Made by a program: the position numbers and the translations under genes. Positions 35,564-45,052 of a DNA stretch of 64,000 bases are shown in pieces; the stretch's first letter is position 1, and each line of letters starts with the position of its first letter. The stretch spans positions 310,001-374,000 of the forward strand of contig NZ_JBHTKL010000001.1 of the NCBI RefSeq assembly GCF_042675915.1. Reading direction: 5' to 3'. The notes beneath the pieces are model-generated. The model had not been told where the DNA came from and searched no databases. It saw nothing but the letters and a program-made list of their open reading frames with translations. The stretch comes from Thalassobacillus_A hwangdonensis (lineage in GTDB: Bacteria > Bacillota > Bacilli > Bacillales > Halobacillaceae).

Positions 35564-37951
35564 ATGGAAGCAGCTAAACAGCTTCAGCAGGATCACAGGC
35601 CAGGGATGAAGCGATGGAAAAAGGCGCTGATCATAACTTCAATCATCGTAGTTGTTTTGATTGCGTCGGTAATTACGGTAGCCGTAGTCTATGTGAATAG
35701 GAGTCTGCCGAATGTAGAAGGAGAAGCGAATATTCCTGGATTGGAAGATCCGGTAGAGGTGATCCGCGATGATACTGGGGTACCACATATTAAAGCCGAA
35801 TCGCTTCATGATCTGTTTTTAGCCCAAGGATACGTGCAGGCGCAGGATCGTATGTTCCAGATGGAATTGGCACGAAGGCAGGCTTCAGGAACGTTGAGTG
35901 AGGTGGTCGGGGAGGCCACGGTTGAACAGGATAAATATTTCCGTACACTTGGTTTAAGAAGAGCAGCGGAAAAGTCCTTATCGATTTATTCGGATGAAGC
36001 GGTAGAAGTGCTGGAAGCGTATGCTGAAGGTGTGAATACATATATCGAGCAAACCGAAGCAGAGAACAGATGGCCGCCTGAATTTCTGTTGATGGGAATC
36101 AAGCCGGAGCCATGGACACCGGTAGACTCCCTGACAATTGGCAAGTACATGGCATTTGATTTAGGTGGTCATTGGGAGCGTCAGGCGTTCAACTACTATC
36201 TATTGAATACATTTACGGAAGAAAAGGCTTATGAGCTGTTTCCTTCTTATCCAGACAAGGCCCCATCCATCATCAATGAGACGGAAGTGGTCGATATTGC
36301 TTCAAGTTTCAAAGGAGCAGTCATGCCGGATCCCTTTAATGGGAGCAATAACTGGGTGGTAAGTGGAAACAAAACGAAGTCGGGAAAACCGTTATTGGCA
36401 GATGATCCACACTTAGGACTGGCTTCACCGTCAATCTGGTACCAAATGGAGCTGGAAGCACCTGATTATCAAGTATCAGGAGTGATTTTTGCCGGCATCC
36501 CAGGGATTATCCTTGGTCATAACGATAGCATCGCATGGGGAGTGACGAATGTCGGGCCGGATGTACAGCAATTGTATTTGGAAAAGCGGAATCCGGAGAA
36601 TCCAACACAGTTCATGTATGAAGGGGAGTGGGTGGATGCGCAGGTTCATGACGAACCGATTGCAGTGAAGGATAGTGAACCGATTGATTATCAGGTAACC
36701 GAAACGAGACACGGACCAATTGTATCTGAGTTTTCGGTTGAGAGTGATAGCGACATGCTGATGTCTTTGCGATGGACGGCTCTTGATTCGACGACAGAGC
36801 TGGAAGCAGTTCTTGAAATCAACCAGGCTGAGAATTGGGAGGAGTTCGAAACGGGTTTGGAGAAATTTCTCGCACCAGCGCAGAATTTCGTTTATGCAGA
36901 TATCGATGGAAACATCGGATATAAAGCGAACGGAAAGATTCCAATCTATGAAAATGGCGATGACGCTCTATTACCGTTGCGTGGCTGGGAAGAAGAAGAT
37001 GAATGGAAGGGATTCATTCCATTTGATGAACTGCCTCAAGTGTTCAATCCCGAAAAAGGCTATATTGCTACCGCCAATAACCAGGTTGCAGGGGATTCGT
37101 ACCCTTATCACTTAAGCAATAATTGGGCTCAGCCATACCGCTATCAGAGAATTGCGGAAATGCTTGAGCAAAAGGATGGTTTGACAAGTGAGGATATGAA
37201 AAACATGCAATTGGATACATTGAATTTGCAGGCAAGAGAGTTTTTACCATTTCTTCTAGAGCAGCTTGATCAGGAAAAATTGGATGAGAAAGGTCGGGAA
37301 GTGGTAAGCCAATTGAAAGCGTGGAACTTTGAAGATAAAGCCGAGCTCGCCCAGCCATTAGTATTCCATCGTTGGTTATATAATCTGGAAGAGGAAATCT
37401 ATGGAGAGCAGATTCCAGAAGAGGTGATGGAATTCTTTCATGGTTCTGGACAGACTACAGATGAACTGCTTCGATCCTATCAGGGAGGGCAGGATTCCAT
37501 ATGGGTGGAGGAAGCCGGTGGAATCAGTAGTGTCATTCATGAAAGTTTCACTCAGACCGTGGAGGATTTGAACGAAGAGTTAGGGGGAGAACCTGACTCG
37601 TGGAAGTGGGGAGACTGGCATCAGGTCCAATTCAGACATCCACTTTCGTCAATCAGTTACTTAGAACCGTTTTATAATGGTAAAGAACCTCTGCCGGTCG
37701 ATGGAAGCAGAGTGACTGTAAGGGCGGTCGGTTATAATAAGGAAACAGGAAAGGTCACACATGGTGCTCCTTGGCGTTTTGTGGTTGATGCCGATGACTT
37801 TTCAAAAGCGGAGCATATCGTAGCACCTGGACAGTCGGGACATTTCAGGAGTGAGTGGTATGACAATCAGGTGGATGATTGGGTGGAGGGTAACTATCAC
37901 ACAACATCGGTCGGAGAGCAGGATGGAAATCGCTTGATGCTCCTTCCTTGA
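35564..37951 (+). CDS. Penicillin acylase-family Ntn hydrolase
   Basis: A 795-residue precursor of the penicillin G acylase family with an N-terminal membrane or signal helix (about 22-48). Autocleavage would occur before Ser261 (in NGSNNWVVSGNKTKSGKPLLADDPHL), which becomes the catalytic N-terminal nucleophile of the beta chain. Conserved beta-chain segments IWYQMELEAPDYQVSGVIFAG, NDSIAWGVTNVGPDVQ and TANNQV support function. Activity could be on beta-lactams, N-acyl homoserine lactones or other N-acyl amides. Monocistronic, terminator at 37961. It lies outside the cytoplasm, anchored to the membrane. Confidence 0.87.
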   Translation: MEAAKQLQQDHRPGMKRWKKALIITSIIVVVLIASVITVAVVYVNRSLPNVEGEANIPGLEDPVEVIRDDTGVPHIKAESLHDLFLAQGYVQAQDRMFQMELARRQASGTLSEVVGEATVEQDKYFRTLGLRRAAEKSLSIYSDEAVEVLEAYAEGVNTYIEQTEAENRWPPEFLLMGIKPEPWTPVDSLTIGKYMAFDLGGHWERQAFNYYLLNTFTEEKAYELFPSYPDKAPSIINETEVVDIASSFKGAVMPDPFNGSNNWVVSGNKTKSGKPLLADDPHLGLASPSIWYQMELEAPDYQVSGVIFAGIPGIILGHNDSIAWGVTNVGPDVQQLYLEKRNPENPTQFMYEGEWVDAQVHDEPIAVKDSEPIDYQVTETRHGPIVSEFSVESDSDMLMSLRWTALDSTTELEAVLEINQAENWEEFETGLEKFLAPAQNFVYADIDGNIGYKANGKIPIYENGDDALLPLRGWEEEDEWKGFIPFDELPQVFNPEKGYIATANNQVAGDSYPYHLSNNWAQPYRYQRIAEMLEQKDGLTSEDMKNMQLDTLNLQAREFLPFLLEQLDQEKLDEKGREVVSQLKAWNFEDKAELAQPLVFHRWLYNLEEEIYGEQIPEEVMEFFHGSGQTTDELLRSYQGGQDSIWVEEAGGISSVIHESFTQTVEDLNEELGGEPDSWKWGDWHQVQFRHPLSSISYLEPFYNGKEPLPVDGSRVTVRAVGYNKETGKVTHGAPWRFVVDADDFSKAEHIVAPGQSGHFRSEWYDNQVDDWVEGNYHTTSVGEQDGNRLMLLP

Positions 37952-37960
37952 TGTATGCAC

Positions 37961-37995
37961 GAGGATGAAGTCACATGACTTTATCCTCTCTTTTT
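37961..37995 (+). terminator. Terminator after acylase gene
   Basis: Stem GAGGATGAAGTCA/TGACTTTATCCTC followed by T5. Confidence 0.85.
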
Positions 37996-38103
37996 ATTAC
38001 ATGAAACAGTCTGCTCTGCTGTGTATTACACATCACGTGCAGGGTATGATAGGATTATTAATAGATTAGTTCATGGTAAAAATTTCTATACTTGGAGGTT
38101 TAC

Positions 38104-39321
38104 ATGCACGAATTCAATGAAGTTTTCATCCAGATTTTAATTTTATTAGGTATATCCATCACGGTCATCGCAATTGCAAAACTCTTGAAGGAACCTTATT
38201 CTATAGCATTGGTCATTGTTGGGCTAGTGCTGGGAATAACCGAAATTCCGGTTATTGAAGAGGCGGAGAACTTCATAACCCAGTCCGAAGTGTTTCAGGC
38301 AGCGATCATTTCCTTATTCCTGCCGATCCTTTTAGGAGATGCAACGTTGAAACTGCCATTCCATCACCTTTTTGAACAGAAGAAAACGGTTATGGGGCTG
38401 GCGTTCATAGGTACATTTCTTTCCTTTTTGACAATAGGGGGAGCTGTATATTTTCTGTTTGATTTGCCTTTGATAGTAGCCTTTACCTTTGCAGCATTGA
38501 TGAGCGCGACGGACCCGATCAGTGTATTATCGATCTTCAAGTCCCTTGGTGTATCAAAGAAAATGTCCACGATCATGGAAGGAGAATCTTTATTCAATGA
38601 CGGTATCGCCGTCGTCCTCTTCAAAATATCTTCCATCTATCTTTTGACATACATGGAGATGGGATGGAGCGGATTGGGCAGTGGAGTTCTGCTGTTTTTA
38701 CAATTTGCTCTGGGGGGAGCCTTGATTGGGCTTGCAATGGGATACATCTTTTCTCAGATCATTCGTATTTTCGATGATTATCCGCTGGAAATTGCGATTT
38801 CTGCATTATTGTTTTTCGGGAGTTATTTCATTGCCGAACATTTCCATACATCGGGTGTAATCGCCGTAGTTGTTGCCGGGTTCATGTTTGGTGACTATGG
38901 AGCAAAAATCGGCATGTCGAAAGAGACGAAAATCAATATCAATACATTCTGGGATACCATTACGTTAATTGCAAACTCGCTGATTTTCCTTATGGTCGGA
39001 TTGGAAATCAGGAATATTGATTTTGAAGGGAAATGGCTATTGATTGTTGCGAGTATCTTGATTGTCTTGGTCGGAAGAACGATTGCTCTCTATATCAGTA
39101 CAAGCTGGATCAAGGAATTGACTCAGAAGGAACGCCTGTTATTGAATTGGGGTGGCCTTCGGGGAAGTCTTTCCATCGCATTGGCGTTGAGCTTGCCGAA
39201 TGATTTTGCAGGAAGAGAAGAAGTACTCCTGCTTACTTTTTCTGTCGTTCTATTTTCACTAATTGTACAAGGGCTCACCATCAAACCACTTGTGCAGAAA
39301 CTCGGATTTTCAAAAAAATAG
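38104..39321 (+). CDS. Sodium:proton antiporter, CPA1 (NhaP) family
   Basis: A 405-residue CPA1 cation/proton antiporter with about 12 membrane helices. The ion-binding ND-type motif is in MSATDPISVLSIFKSLG and GESLFNDGIAVVLF (Asn-Asp), and the conserved Arg of helix 11 in LNWGGLRGSLSIALALSLP. There is no C-terminal regulatory domain. It would expel Na+ (or K+) in exchange for H+. The ATG at 38104 follows GGAGG by seven bases; the upstream TTG at 38092 is not preferred. Confidence 0.88.
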   Translation: MHEFNEVFIQILILLGISITVIAIAKLLKEPYSIALVIVGLVLGITEIPVIEEAENFITQSEVFQAAIISLFLPILLGDATLKLPFHHLFEQKKTVMGLAFIGTFLSFLTIGGAVYFLFDLPLIVAFTFAALMSATDPISVLSIFKSLGVSKKMSTIMEGESLFNDGIAVVLFKISSIYLLTYMEMGWSGLGSGVLLFLQFALGGALIGLAMGYIFSQIIRIFDDYPLEIAISALLFFGSYFIAEHFHTSGVIAVVVAGFMFGDYGAKIGMSKETKININTFWDTITLIANSLIFLMVGLEIRNIDFEGKWLLIVASILIVLVGRTIALYISTSWIKELTQKERLLLNWGGLRGSLSIALALSLPNDFAGREEVLLLTFSVVLFSLIVQGLTIKPLVQKLGFSKK

Positions 39322-39334
39322 ACAAGATGACATG

Positions 39335-39373
39335 AAAAAGACAAAGGAACCTATATCGTTCCTTTGTCTTTTT
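39335..39373. terminator. Bidirectional terminator
   Basis: Stem AAAAAGACAAAGGAAC/GTTCCTTTGTCTTTTT between convergent antiporter and nitroreductase genes. Confidence 0.9.
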
Positions 39374-39379
39374 AAATGC

Positions 39380-40117
39380 TTATTTTTTGTTGAATCCTTT
39401 TTTCCTTACGTGATCTGTAACATCCATGCGCATCGGTTTTGTAAACCTTCGAAGCATCTGATCGGTCCATGTGTCGGTTCGGGTATTCTCAGAACGCGAT
39501 GCATAGTAGTGGCTGATTTCTTCATTGAACTGATTCAATTCTTGTTGATGTTCCTTGTAACTGTTCTCGTGGTAAACCGCTTTAAGAGGCAGTCTCGGTT
39601 TTTGTTCAGGTTGATGTGCCGGTACCCCCACCACCATTCCGAATAATGGGATGACATGATCGGGGAGGTGGAGAAGCTCGTCAACTCTTGAGATGTTGTT
39701 CCTGATACTGCCAATATAACAAATACCCAATCCCAAGGATTCAGCTGCAATTGCAGCATTTTGAGCTGCTAAAGCGGCATCGATGGCAGCAACGAGAAAA
39801 TGTTCGCTGTTTTCCAGGTTAGCAAGCATCTTATCATAGGTTGATTGTGGAGCCTGTGAAGTGACATGATGATAATCCGCACAGAAAATGAACAGGTGCC
39901 CATTGTTTTTTACATAACTTTGCATGGTTATTTCTGCTAATTCATCCTTTACTTCTTCATCTGTAACTCCAATGATGGAGTATGCCATCATATAGCTTGA
40001 GGTTGATGCTTGCTGAGCACTTCGGACAATTGTCTGGACTTGTTCTTCGCTCAATTTTTCAGGCTTGAACTTTCTTATGGAGCGATGGTTCAGGATCGTC
40101 TCGATTGTCTGGTTCAT
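39380..40117 (-). CDS. NfsA-type NADPH-dependent nitroreductase
   Basis: A 245-residue FMN enzyme of the oxygen-insensitive nitroreductase family, NfsA/NfrA/FRP branch. Landmarks are NHRSIRKFKPEKLSEEQ at the start (FMN phosphate-binding Arg/Ser), AAIDAALAAQNAAIAAESLGLGICYIG in the middle and a basic C-terminal tail with RRFTKPMRMDVTDHVRKKGF. It reduces nitroaromatics, quinones or flavins. GGGGTG precedes the ATG. It starts 15 bases after the lipoprotein gene and is probably co-transcribed. Confidence 0.88.
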   Translation of the reverse strand: MNQTIETILNHRSIRKFKPEKLSEEQVQTIVRSAQQASTSSYMMAYSIIGVTDEEVKDELAEITMQSYVKNNGHLFIFCADYHHVTSQAPQSTYDKMLANLENSEHFLVAAIDAALAAQNAAIAAESLGLGICYIGSIRNNISRVDELLHLPDHVIPLFGMVVGVPAHQPEQKPRLPLKAVYHENSYKEHQQELNQFNEEISHYYASRSENTRTDTWTDQMLRRFTKPMRMDVTDHVRKKGFNKK

Positions 40118-40132
40118 GATTACACCCCGTTA

Positions 40133-40852
40133 TCAGTCGATTTCATAAATTGCTTCCACTGTTTTCTCGCCTTTTTCCTTCCAGTCCTGTAGATTAAAAG
40201 ACTCTTCCTGATTGAATTCAGGTACTGTAACAGCCAATTCCTCTTCTGACTTCCAAACGGTACTTGCTATCGGAAATAGGAATGGCGCAGTCAAAGATGG
40301 CAGATTTTCTGAATCTGTCTTTAAAGTGATTTTCTGCCATTCGTCATTTTTGATATCTACCACACTGACTTGATGGGCCGTTTCCGCTTCTTGACCACGG
40401 CTGAATTTAATAGCAATATATCGTCCTTCAGGTGAAGGGTATTGCCCTACTAATTTACTGAGATCCGCCAGCAGCATGGACGTCTGCTCACTCAAATCGA
40501 TATAGAGGTAAGAACAACCGCTCTCCAGACAGCCGAATTCCAACAGGTATGTATGCGTTGTTTCCTCTCCGTCCAATGGAATGAAGTTCAATTGATCATT
40601 GACCTTTTTTGTATTTTCATACGTAGTAAGGTAATTCTCCAGGATTGGATGTTCATCCAGTTCAATGTTGTATTCTTCATCCTCAAGTGTCACCTGTATT
40701 TTCGATGGAATCTCCTGTGCAGGCGCTTCATCAATTTCCTCAATTGCAAGTTCCGGCTCAATGACCTTATCATCATCATTAGCGGCTGACTCGGATGAAC
40801 AACCTGCAAACAATGTAAGGCAAATAAAGCCTAATCCTAAAAATCGTTTCAT
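40133..40852 (-). CDS. Predicted lipoprotein, unknown function
   Basis: A 239-residue exported protein with a type II signal (LTLFAGC, lipid-modified Cys about residue 18), an acidic linker and a beta-rich domain with repeats like RYIAIKFSRGQEAETAHQVSVVDI, suggesting a propeller-like or WD-like fold. It contains the pair CLESGC. I do not recognise the family. AAAGGAG precedes the ATG. It heads a two-gene unit with the nitroreductase. Confidence 0.7.
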   Translation of the reverse strand: MKRFLGLGFICLTLFAGCSSESAANDDDKVIEPELAIEEIDEAPAQEIPSKIQVTLEDEEYNIELDEHPILENYLTTYENTKKVNDQLNFIPLDGEETTHTYLLEFGCLESGCSYLYIDLSEQTSMLLADLSKLVGQYPSPEGRYIAIKFSRGQEAETAHQVSVVDIKNDEWQKITLKTDSENLPSLTAPFLFPIASTVWKSEEELAVTVPEFNQEESFNLQDWKEKGEKTVEAIYEID

Positions 40853-41044
40853 AACTTTTCTCCTTTGTAGGTACCATGATAGCTGTAAAGACTATGTAAA
40901 AAATACCATGTAACTGTTGTAATTTCAAAAGATAAATGGCTTCATTTTGGTTAATTAGACAAAAAATTGATATTTATTCATTATCATGCAGGAATTCAAC
41001 ATGCTAAAGTCGAAATTAGTGGAAAACGAGAGGGGTGAAAGCGA

Positions 41045-41398
41045 ATGGGTACCCTTGTTGATTTTGGTCAATATAAGCAGAAAAGGAGGCGGAGAGAAGG
41101 TTTATCGGAAAAGAGAGTAGTGTATGAGGTTTACTTGACGACGGTTAAATATGTCTACAAACATATTGAACAGGAGTTTGATAATCCTGTCGAGCATTTG
41201 ACTACTGCTGTGAATCTATCCGTTTTGTATAAGCAGGATCGAAATCGTTTTGCCGCTACATTCGCTGATCTGATCAGTTATTGGAATCTGTCCCCCTTGA
41301 CTGTCAATGCAATTCCGGTTCATCGTGCTTTTGATGAGTTTGAGACGCTTGGTGATTTATGTGCCTATATAGAGAGAAGGGTGAGGGAAGAGAAGTAA
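41045..41398 (+). CDS. Conserved hypothetical protein
   Basis: A 117-residue soluble, basic protein starting MGTLVDFGQYKQKRRRREG, with no membrane segment or cysteine motif and mainly alpha-helical content. AGAGGGGTGAAAGCGA precedes the ATG. I do not recognise the family; the pattern looks like a Bacillaceae-restricted protein. Monocistronic, followed by a small hairpin. Confidence 0.65.
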   Translation: MGTLVDFGQYKQKRRRREGLSEKRVVYEVYLTTVKYVYKHIEQEFDNPVEHLTTAVNLSVLYKQDRNRFAATFADLISYWNLSPLTVNAIPVHRAFDEFETLGDLCAYIERRVREEK

Positions 41399-41428
41399 TT
41401 CTCTTCCTGTTTCATTTGTCATGAAAAA

Positions 41429-41449
41429 AAGCACCCCATTGGGGCGCTT
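41429..41449. terminator. Bidirectional terminator
   Basis: Stem AAGCACCCC/GGGGCGCTT, preceded by A-rich and followed by T-rich sequence, between convergent small genes. Confidence 0.6.
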
Positions 41450-41454
41450 CCTTC

Positions 41455-41637
41455 TTACAGATTCTTCGGATGCTGTGCTTCATGCTGTGCACCATGTTCC
41501 AAATATTTATCCTCTACCAACCTCTTATCCTGGTGGGTCAAATTCGCATCATCTATCATTCTTTGTCCTCTTTTTTCTACATATACGGCAATTCCAATCA
41601 ATACTGCAAGTGGAATCAAAAACCAAAGCCAAATCAT
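41455..41637 (-). CDS. Small single-helix membrane protein
   Basis: A 60-residue protein: one membrane helix at the N-terminus (IWLWFLIPLAVLIGIAVYV) and a charged cytoplasmic tail with several His residues (HGAQHEAQHPKNL). AAGGAGGAG precedes the ATG. Unknown function. Confidence 0.65.
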   Translation of the reverse strand: MIWLWFLIPLAVLIGIAVYVEKRGQRMIDDANLTHQDKRLVEDKYLEHGAQHEAQHPKNL

Positions 41638-41788
41638 GATTGGATCTCCTCCTTCTGTTGTTACTATATCTATACCCCCTTAAGGAAATCAGAATCGCTT
41701 ATGACAGGAAAGGGGGAGAAGGGAGGAGCGAAGATGACAAAATCCTTCATTTTGTTACAAGGGTGTTCAATACGCTGGTTCCAAAGAC

Positions 41789-42973
41789 CTAATTGAATTT
41801 CTGTCTGATCGGAAGCATTGCTCCGATAATTGCCACGATTCCACCTGCAAGAAACATGTAGGAAAAGCCAAAGGCCGCCATTCCGGCAAAACTGCCGAAT
41901 AATAATAGATCACATAAGGAATCGGTCATCGATAATAACGATATCGTCGTAGCTCTTACCTTTGATGAAAAATATTCATTAGAGAGTTGAGAATAGACGG
42001 GATATCGAATCGCTTTTACAACCCTCATCAAAAGAACGATGAATAAGATCAAAGGCAGGACATCCCCGATCATTCCTACAATAAATAATCCTGCTGCTCC
42101 TGTATAACCAGTCAGTTTCAATAAATGAATGCGATTGATTCGTGAGGTGATCAAACTGATCGACCTTGATGTCATGAACGCGATACTGGCACCTGCTGCA
42201 TAGATGACTCCGATCCATGCTACCGGAAGTCCGGCATCCACCATCAATTTTTGGTCAAACTGTTCAAAAACCGCAGCGGTAGGGATGAATACAAGGGTAA
42301 TATTGAGAAACATCCATAAGACGGCTGTATTGTTCCGGATGACCGCGAGCCCTTCTTTGATTTGTAGGAATGGGTTTTCTCTATAAGTACCTTGAGTTAC
42401 CGGATTGATGATTCTGAATGACAAAATCACTTGAATCGACTGGAAGCATACTCCCAGGATAATCAATAGCCTGAATTGTGCTTCAGAAAGGTCCTTCGCA
42501 ATAAATGCACCTATCAGAACGACGAAAATAGTAATGATGAATCCGGCAGACTGGATGATTCCCATCGCCTTCTCCATAAGATTCTGTTCCCCGCTCATTT
42601 TCAACGATTCATAAATCAATGCTTCATCTGCACCACTGAAGAATGTGGCAGCAAAGCCATAAAGGAAACTGCTTAGGAAAAATACCCAAGGCTCAAAAGC
42701 TACGAGCAGCAAGCCATGGGATATCACAGCCAGTATCGATCCAAAGATGAAAGCTGCTTTAGCTCCATACCTGTCTGCGAATATTCCCGTAGGGAGTTCA
42801 CCTACCAGGACGCCGATACTGAAAAAGAGCATGACGATCAATATAGATGAGGCATCGAGGCCTCTTTCGTAATAAAAAAGGGTCAGTACTGGTGTTAGAA
42901 ATTTCAAATTACCAAATAAATGGCCCCAGAATAATAGTTTTATATTATGGGACGCGAGTGTATGTTTGTTCAA
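41789..42973 (-). CDS. MFS transporter under likely translational attenuation
   Basis: A 394-residue major facilitator with 12 helices and a DHA-type loop motif (GELPTGIFADRYGAKAAF). Probably an efflux pump. The AGGAGG ribosome binding site lies only two bases before an ATG (42979) and eight before a TTG (42973); the TTG is preferred. The site can be hidden in a hairpin with an upstream CCTCCTG, and an 18-codon leader ORF precedes it, as in inducible antibiotic-resistance genes. Substrate is unknown. Confidence 0.8.
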   Translation of the reverse strand: MNKHTLASHNIKLLFWGHLFGNLKFLTPVLTLFYYERGLDASSILIVMLFFSIGVLVGELPTGIFADRYGAKAAFIFGSILAVISHGLLLVAFEPWVFFLSSFLYGFAATFFSGADEALIYESLKMSGEQNLMEKAMGIIQSAGFIITIFVVLIGAFIAKDLSEAQFRLLIILGVCFQSIQVILSFRIINPVTQGTYRENPFLQIKEGLAVIRNNTAVLWMFLNITLVFIPTAAVFEQFDQKLMVDAGLPVAWIGVIYAAGASIAFMTSRSISLITSRINRIHLLKLTGYTGAAGLFIVGMIGDVLPLILFIVLLMRVVKAIRYPVYSQLSNEYFSSKVRATTISLLSMTDSLCDLLLFGSFAGMAAFGFSYMFLAGGIVAIIGAMLPIRQKFN

Positions 42974-42980
42974 CTTCATT

Positions 42981-43050
42981 TCCTCCTGAGCCTAATAAGA
43001 ATCTTATGGCAGGAGGAGTATGTCTACTTGTTAGCTCTTTACCCCTCCTG
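42981..43050 (-). promoter_or_regulatory. Competing hairpins over the MFS ribosome binding site
   Basis: Three complementary elements in the mRNA: CAGGAGG inside the leader ORF (43050 to 43044), CTCCTCCTG (43018 to 43010) and CAGGAGG, the MFS Shine-Dalgarno (about 42987 to 42981). The middle element can pair with either neighbour; pairing with the last also encloses ATAAGA/TCTTAT. This is the layout of a translational attenuator. Confidence 0.6.
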
Positions 43051-43087
43051 ATCGAGAATTGGAAATAACATTCAGAATTTTTTGCAT
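43031..43087 (-). CDS. 18-residue leader peptide of the MFS gene
   Basis: ORF of 18 codons, MQKILNVISNSRSGGVKS, with a very strong site AAAGGAGG seven to nine bases before its ATG. It ends about 57 bases before the transporter start. Its length, position and overlap with an mRNA hairpin are those of ribosome-stalling leaders of resistance genes. No homologue is known to me. Confidence 0.6.
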   Translation of the reverse strand: MQKILNVISNSRSGGVKS

Positions 43088-43176
43088 TTAAACTTCCTCC
43101 TTTGAATAGATAGGCTTATTATATAACGTAAGCAGGTATTTGGAAATAACGCTTACAATTAGAGGGGGATTTGGAT

Positions 43177-44139
43177 ATGAGTGATGGAACGATTGCAGTG
43201 AAACACTTATCGAAGATTTTCAAAAAAGGCAATGTCCACGCAGTTAAAGATGTGTCGTTCGATGTGAAAGAAGGGGAGTTTTTTGCGTTTTTAGGACCAA
43301 ATGGTGCAGGCAAATCAACGACGATTCAGATACTGACAACTCTGATCAATGCAACAAATGGAGAGGTGTGGGTGGCAGGTCATGATGTCAGAAAATCCCC
43401 TGGTTCTGTCCGGAAGCATATCGGTGTAGCCTTGCAGGAAACTGGAGTGGATCCCGATCTGACTGGAAGAGAACTTCTTGAACTCCAAGCGAGAATTTTC
43501 GGCTTCAATAAACTTGAATCTAAGAAAAGAACGGAAGAATTGCTCGATGTCGTCCAATTGAACGAGGCAGCGAATCGGAGAATCGGAAATTATTCAGGAG
43601 GTATGCGCAGAAGGCTGGACCTAGCACTTACTTTGGTGAATAATCCAAGCATATTATTTCTTGATGAGCCAACTACCGGGCTTGATCCTTCGAATCGAAT
43701 CGCCATCTGGGAAGAACTTAGACGTTTGAATGAAGTGAAAGGGACGACCATCTTTCTGACCACCCAATACTTAGAAGAAGCTGATGCTCTTGCCGACAGG
43801 ATCAGTATCATCAATGATGGGGAGATTGTTGCAACTGGAACCCCGAAAGAACTGAAATCACAAATAGGAAGTGATCTGATTTCAATCACTTTCCCATCAG
43901 AAGAGAATCTTCATCAGTCAAAAGAGATATTACAGCAGGACATGTCTGAAGCAGATATCATCGAGACTGGTAACAGTCTCAATATCTATGCTCAGGATGG
44001 TACCAGAAAAATGGTGGATGTAATCAGGATGCTGGATCAAGCAGGTCTTGAAATTGAAACCATTAATCTATCATCCCCTACACTGGATGATATTTTCCTG
44101 AAGCTCACTTCAAAGGAAGGGGAAGTTCAAAATGGGTAA
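43177..44139 (+). CDS. ABC transporter ATPase, DrrA type
   Basis: A 320-residue ATPase of the daunorubicin-resistance/NatA class: Walker A GPNGAGKST, signature YSGGMRRRLDLA, Walker B ILFLDEPTTGLD and switch segment TTQYLEEADALAD. The extended C-terminal part (about 230-320) is the DUF4162-like domain common in these exporters. It overlaps the permease gene by eight bases. The ATG at 43177 follows AGAGGGGG; the upstream TTG is not preferred. Likely exports a drug or lipid. Confidence 0.9.
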   Translation: MSDGTIAVKHLSKIFKKGNVHAVKDVSFDVKEGEFFAFLGPNGAGKSTTIQILTTLINATNGEVWVAGHDVRKSPGSVRKHIGVALQETGVDPDLTGRELLELQARIFGFNKLESKKRTEELLDVVQLNEAANRRIGNYSGGMRRRLDLALTLVNNPSILFLDEPTTGLDPSNRIAIWEELRRLNEVKGTTIFLTTQYLEEADALADRISIINDGEIVATGTPKELKSQIGSDLISITFPSEENLHQSKEILQQDMSEADIIETGNSLNIYAQDGTRKMVDVIRMLDQAGLEIETINLSSPTLDDIFLKLTSKEGEVQNG

Positions 44140-44911
44140 TGGGGTATGGAAAGATACATGGCTAATGACAAGAAGAAGTATCATGACGACGCTGAGAAAT
44201 CCCTTTTCATTCATTCCGAACTTGATGATTTCTGCGTTTTTCCTGCTTGTTTATGATAGCGGGTTAAGCGGGATTTCCCAGTTGCCTGCTTTTGAAGGTG
44301 CAAACTATCTCGCTTTCATCCTGCCGGTGTCGATCGTTTCTGCTGCAATCGGCGGTGCAGGTGGAGCGGGACAAAGTATTGTGAAGGATATTGAAAATGG
44401 CTATTTTTCCAGATTGCTGCTCACTCCGGCATCAAGACTTGCAATTGTACTTGGTCCGATCATCGCAGGGATGCTCCAATTACTTATTCAGACGCTCATC
44501 ATCGTATGCATCGGTTATCTGCTTGGTTTGGAAGTAGCCACAGGTGGATTGGGAATACTGTTCGTCTTATTGATTGCAATAGGATGGGGGTTAGCGTTTG
44601 CCGGTTACTCTGCAGGTGTAGCTTTAAGGACGAAAAATGCTCAGGCCGCACAGGCAGGCACGTTCATTTTCTTTCCATTGATCTTCCTAAGTACGACGTT
44701 CGTACCTTATGAGCTGATTGAAGCACAATGGTTGAAGATTGCAGCGACAATCAATCCAACAACCTATATTTTTGAAAGCATGCGCACGGTATTGATCGAT
44801 GGCTGGATTTTCTGGGATTTGATGCAAGGAGTGATTGCTATTGGTATTGCTTGTGCCATCACAATCACGTTTGCAGCACTGTCAGCTAAAAGAGCAGTTT
44901 CAAGAGGGTAA
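44132..44911 (+). CDS. ABC-2 type permease, DrrB type
   Basis: A 259-residue six-helix ABC-2 membrane protein paired with the DrrA-type ATPase. Landmarks are the loop GGAGGAGQSIVKDIENGYFSRLLLTPASR, typical of DrrB/NodJ-like permeases, and FFPLIFLSTTFVPYELIEAQWLKIAATINPTTYIFE. Together they form a two-gene efflux operon. No regulator is adjacent on this strand. Confidence 0.9.
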   Translation: MGNGVWKDTWLMTRRSIMTTLRNPFSFIPNLMISAFFLLVYDSGLSGISQLPAFEGANYLAFILPVSIVSAAIGGAGGAGQSIVKDIENGYFSRLLLTPASRLAIVLGPIIAGMLQLLIQTLIIVCIGYLLGLEVATGGLGILFVLLIAIGWGLAFAGYSAGVALRTKNAQAAQAGTFIFFPLIFLSTTFVPYELIEAQWLKIAATINPTTYIFESMRTVLIDGWIFWDLMQGVIAIGIACAITITFAALSAKRAVSRG

Positions 44912-44974
44912 TTCGTAATCCTTTCTGATTTTTCTGCTATACTGAATATATCTTCAATAAGGAGCGTGATGGAT

Positions 44975-45052
44975 ATGGTAAAAATCAAAACATTCAAATT
45001 CAGTAATTGTAACCAATGTCAATGGAGTAACAGGGGGCACATGACGCGATGA
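44975..45052 (+). CDS. 25-residue leader ORF before rsgA
   Basis: A short ORF beginning MVKIKTFKFSNCNQCQWSN, with AAGGAG upstream (an in-frame ATG two codons earlier, at 44969, is also possible). It ends 28 bases before the rsgA start. CAGGGGG within it (45031-45037), TTCTCCTG after it (45055-45062) and the rsgA site GGAGGA (45069-45074) can form alternative hairpins. It could also be a free small protein with a CxxC motif. Confidence 0.45.
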   Translation: MVKIKTFKFSNCNQCQWSNRGHMTR

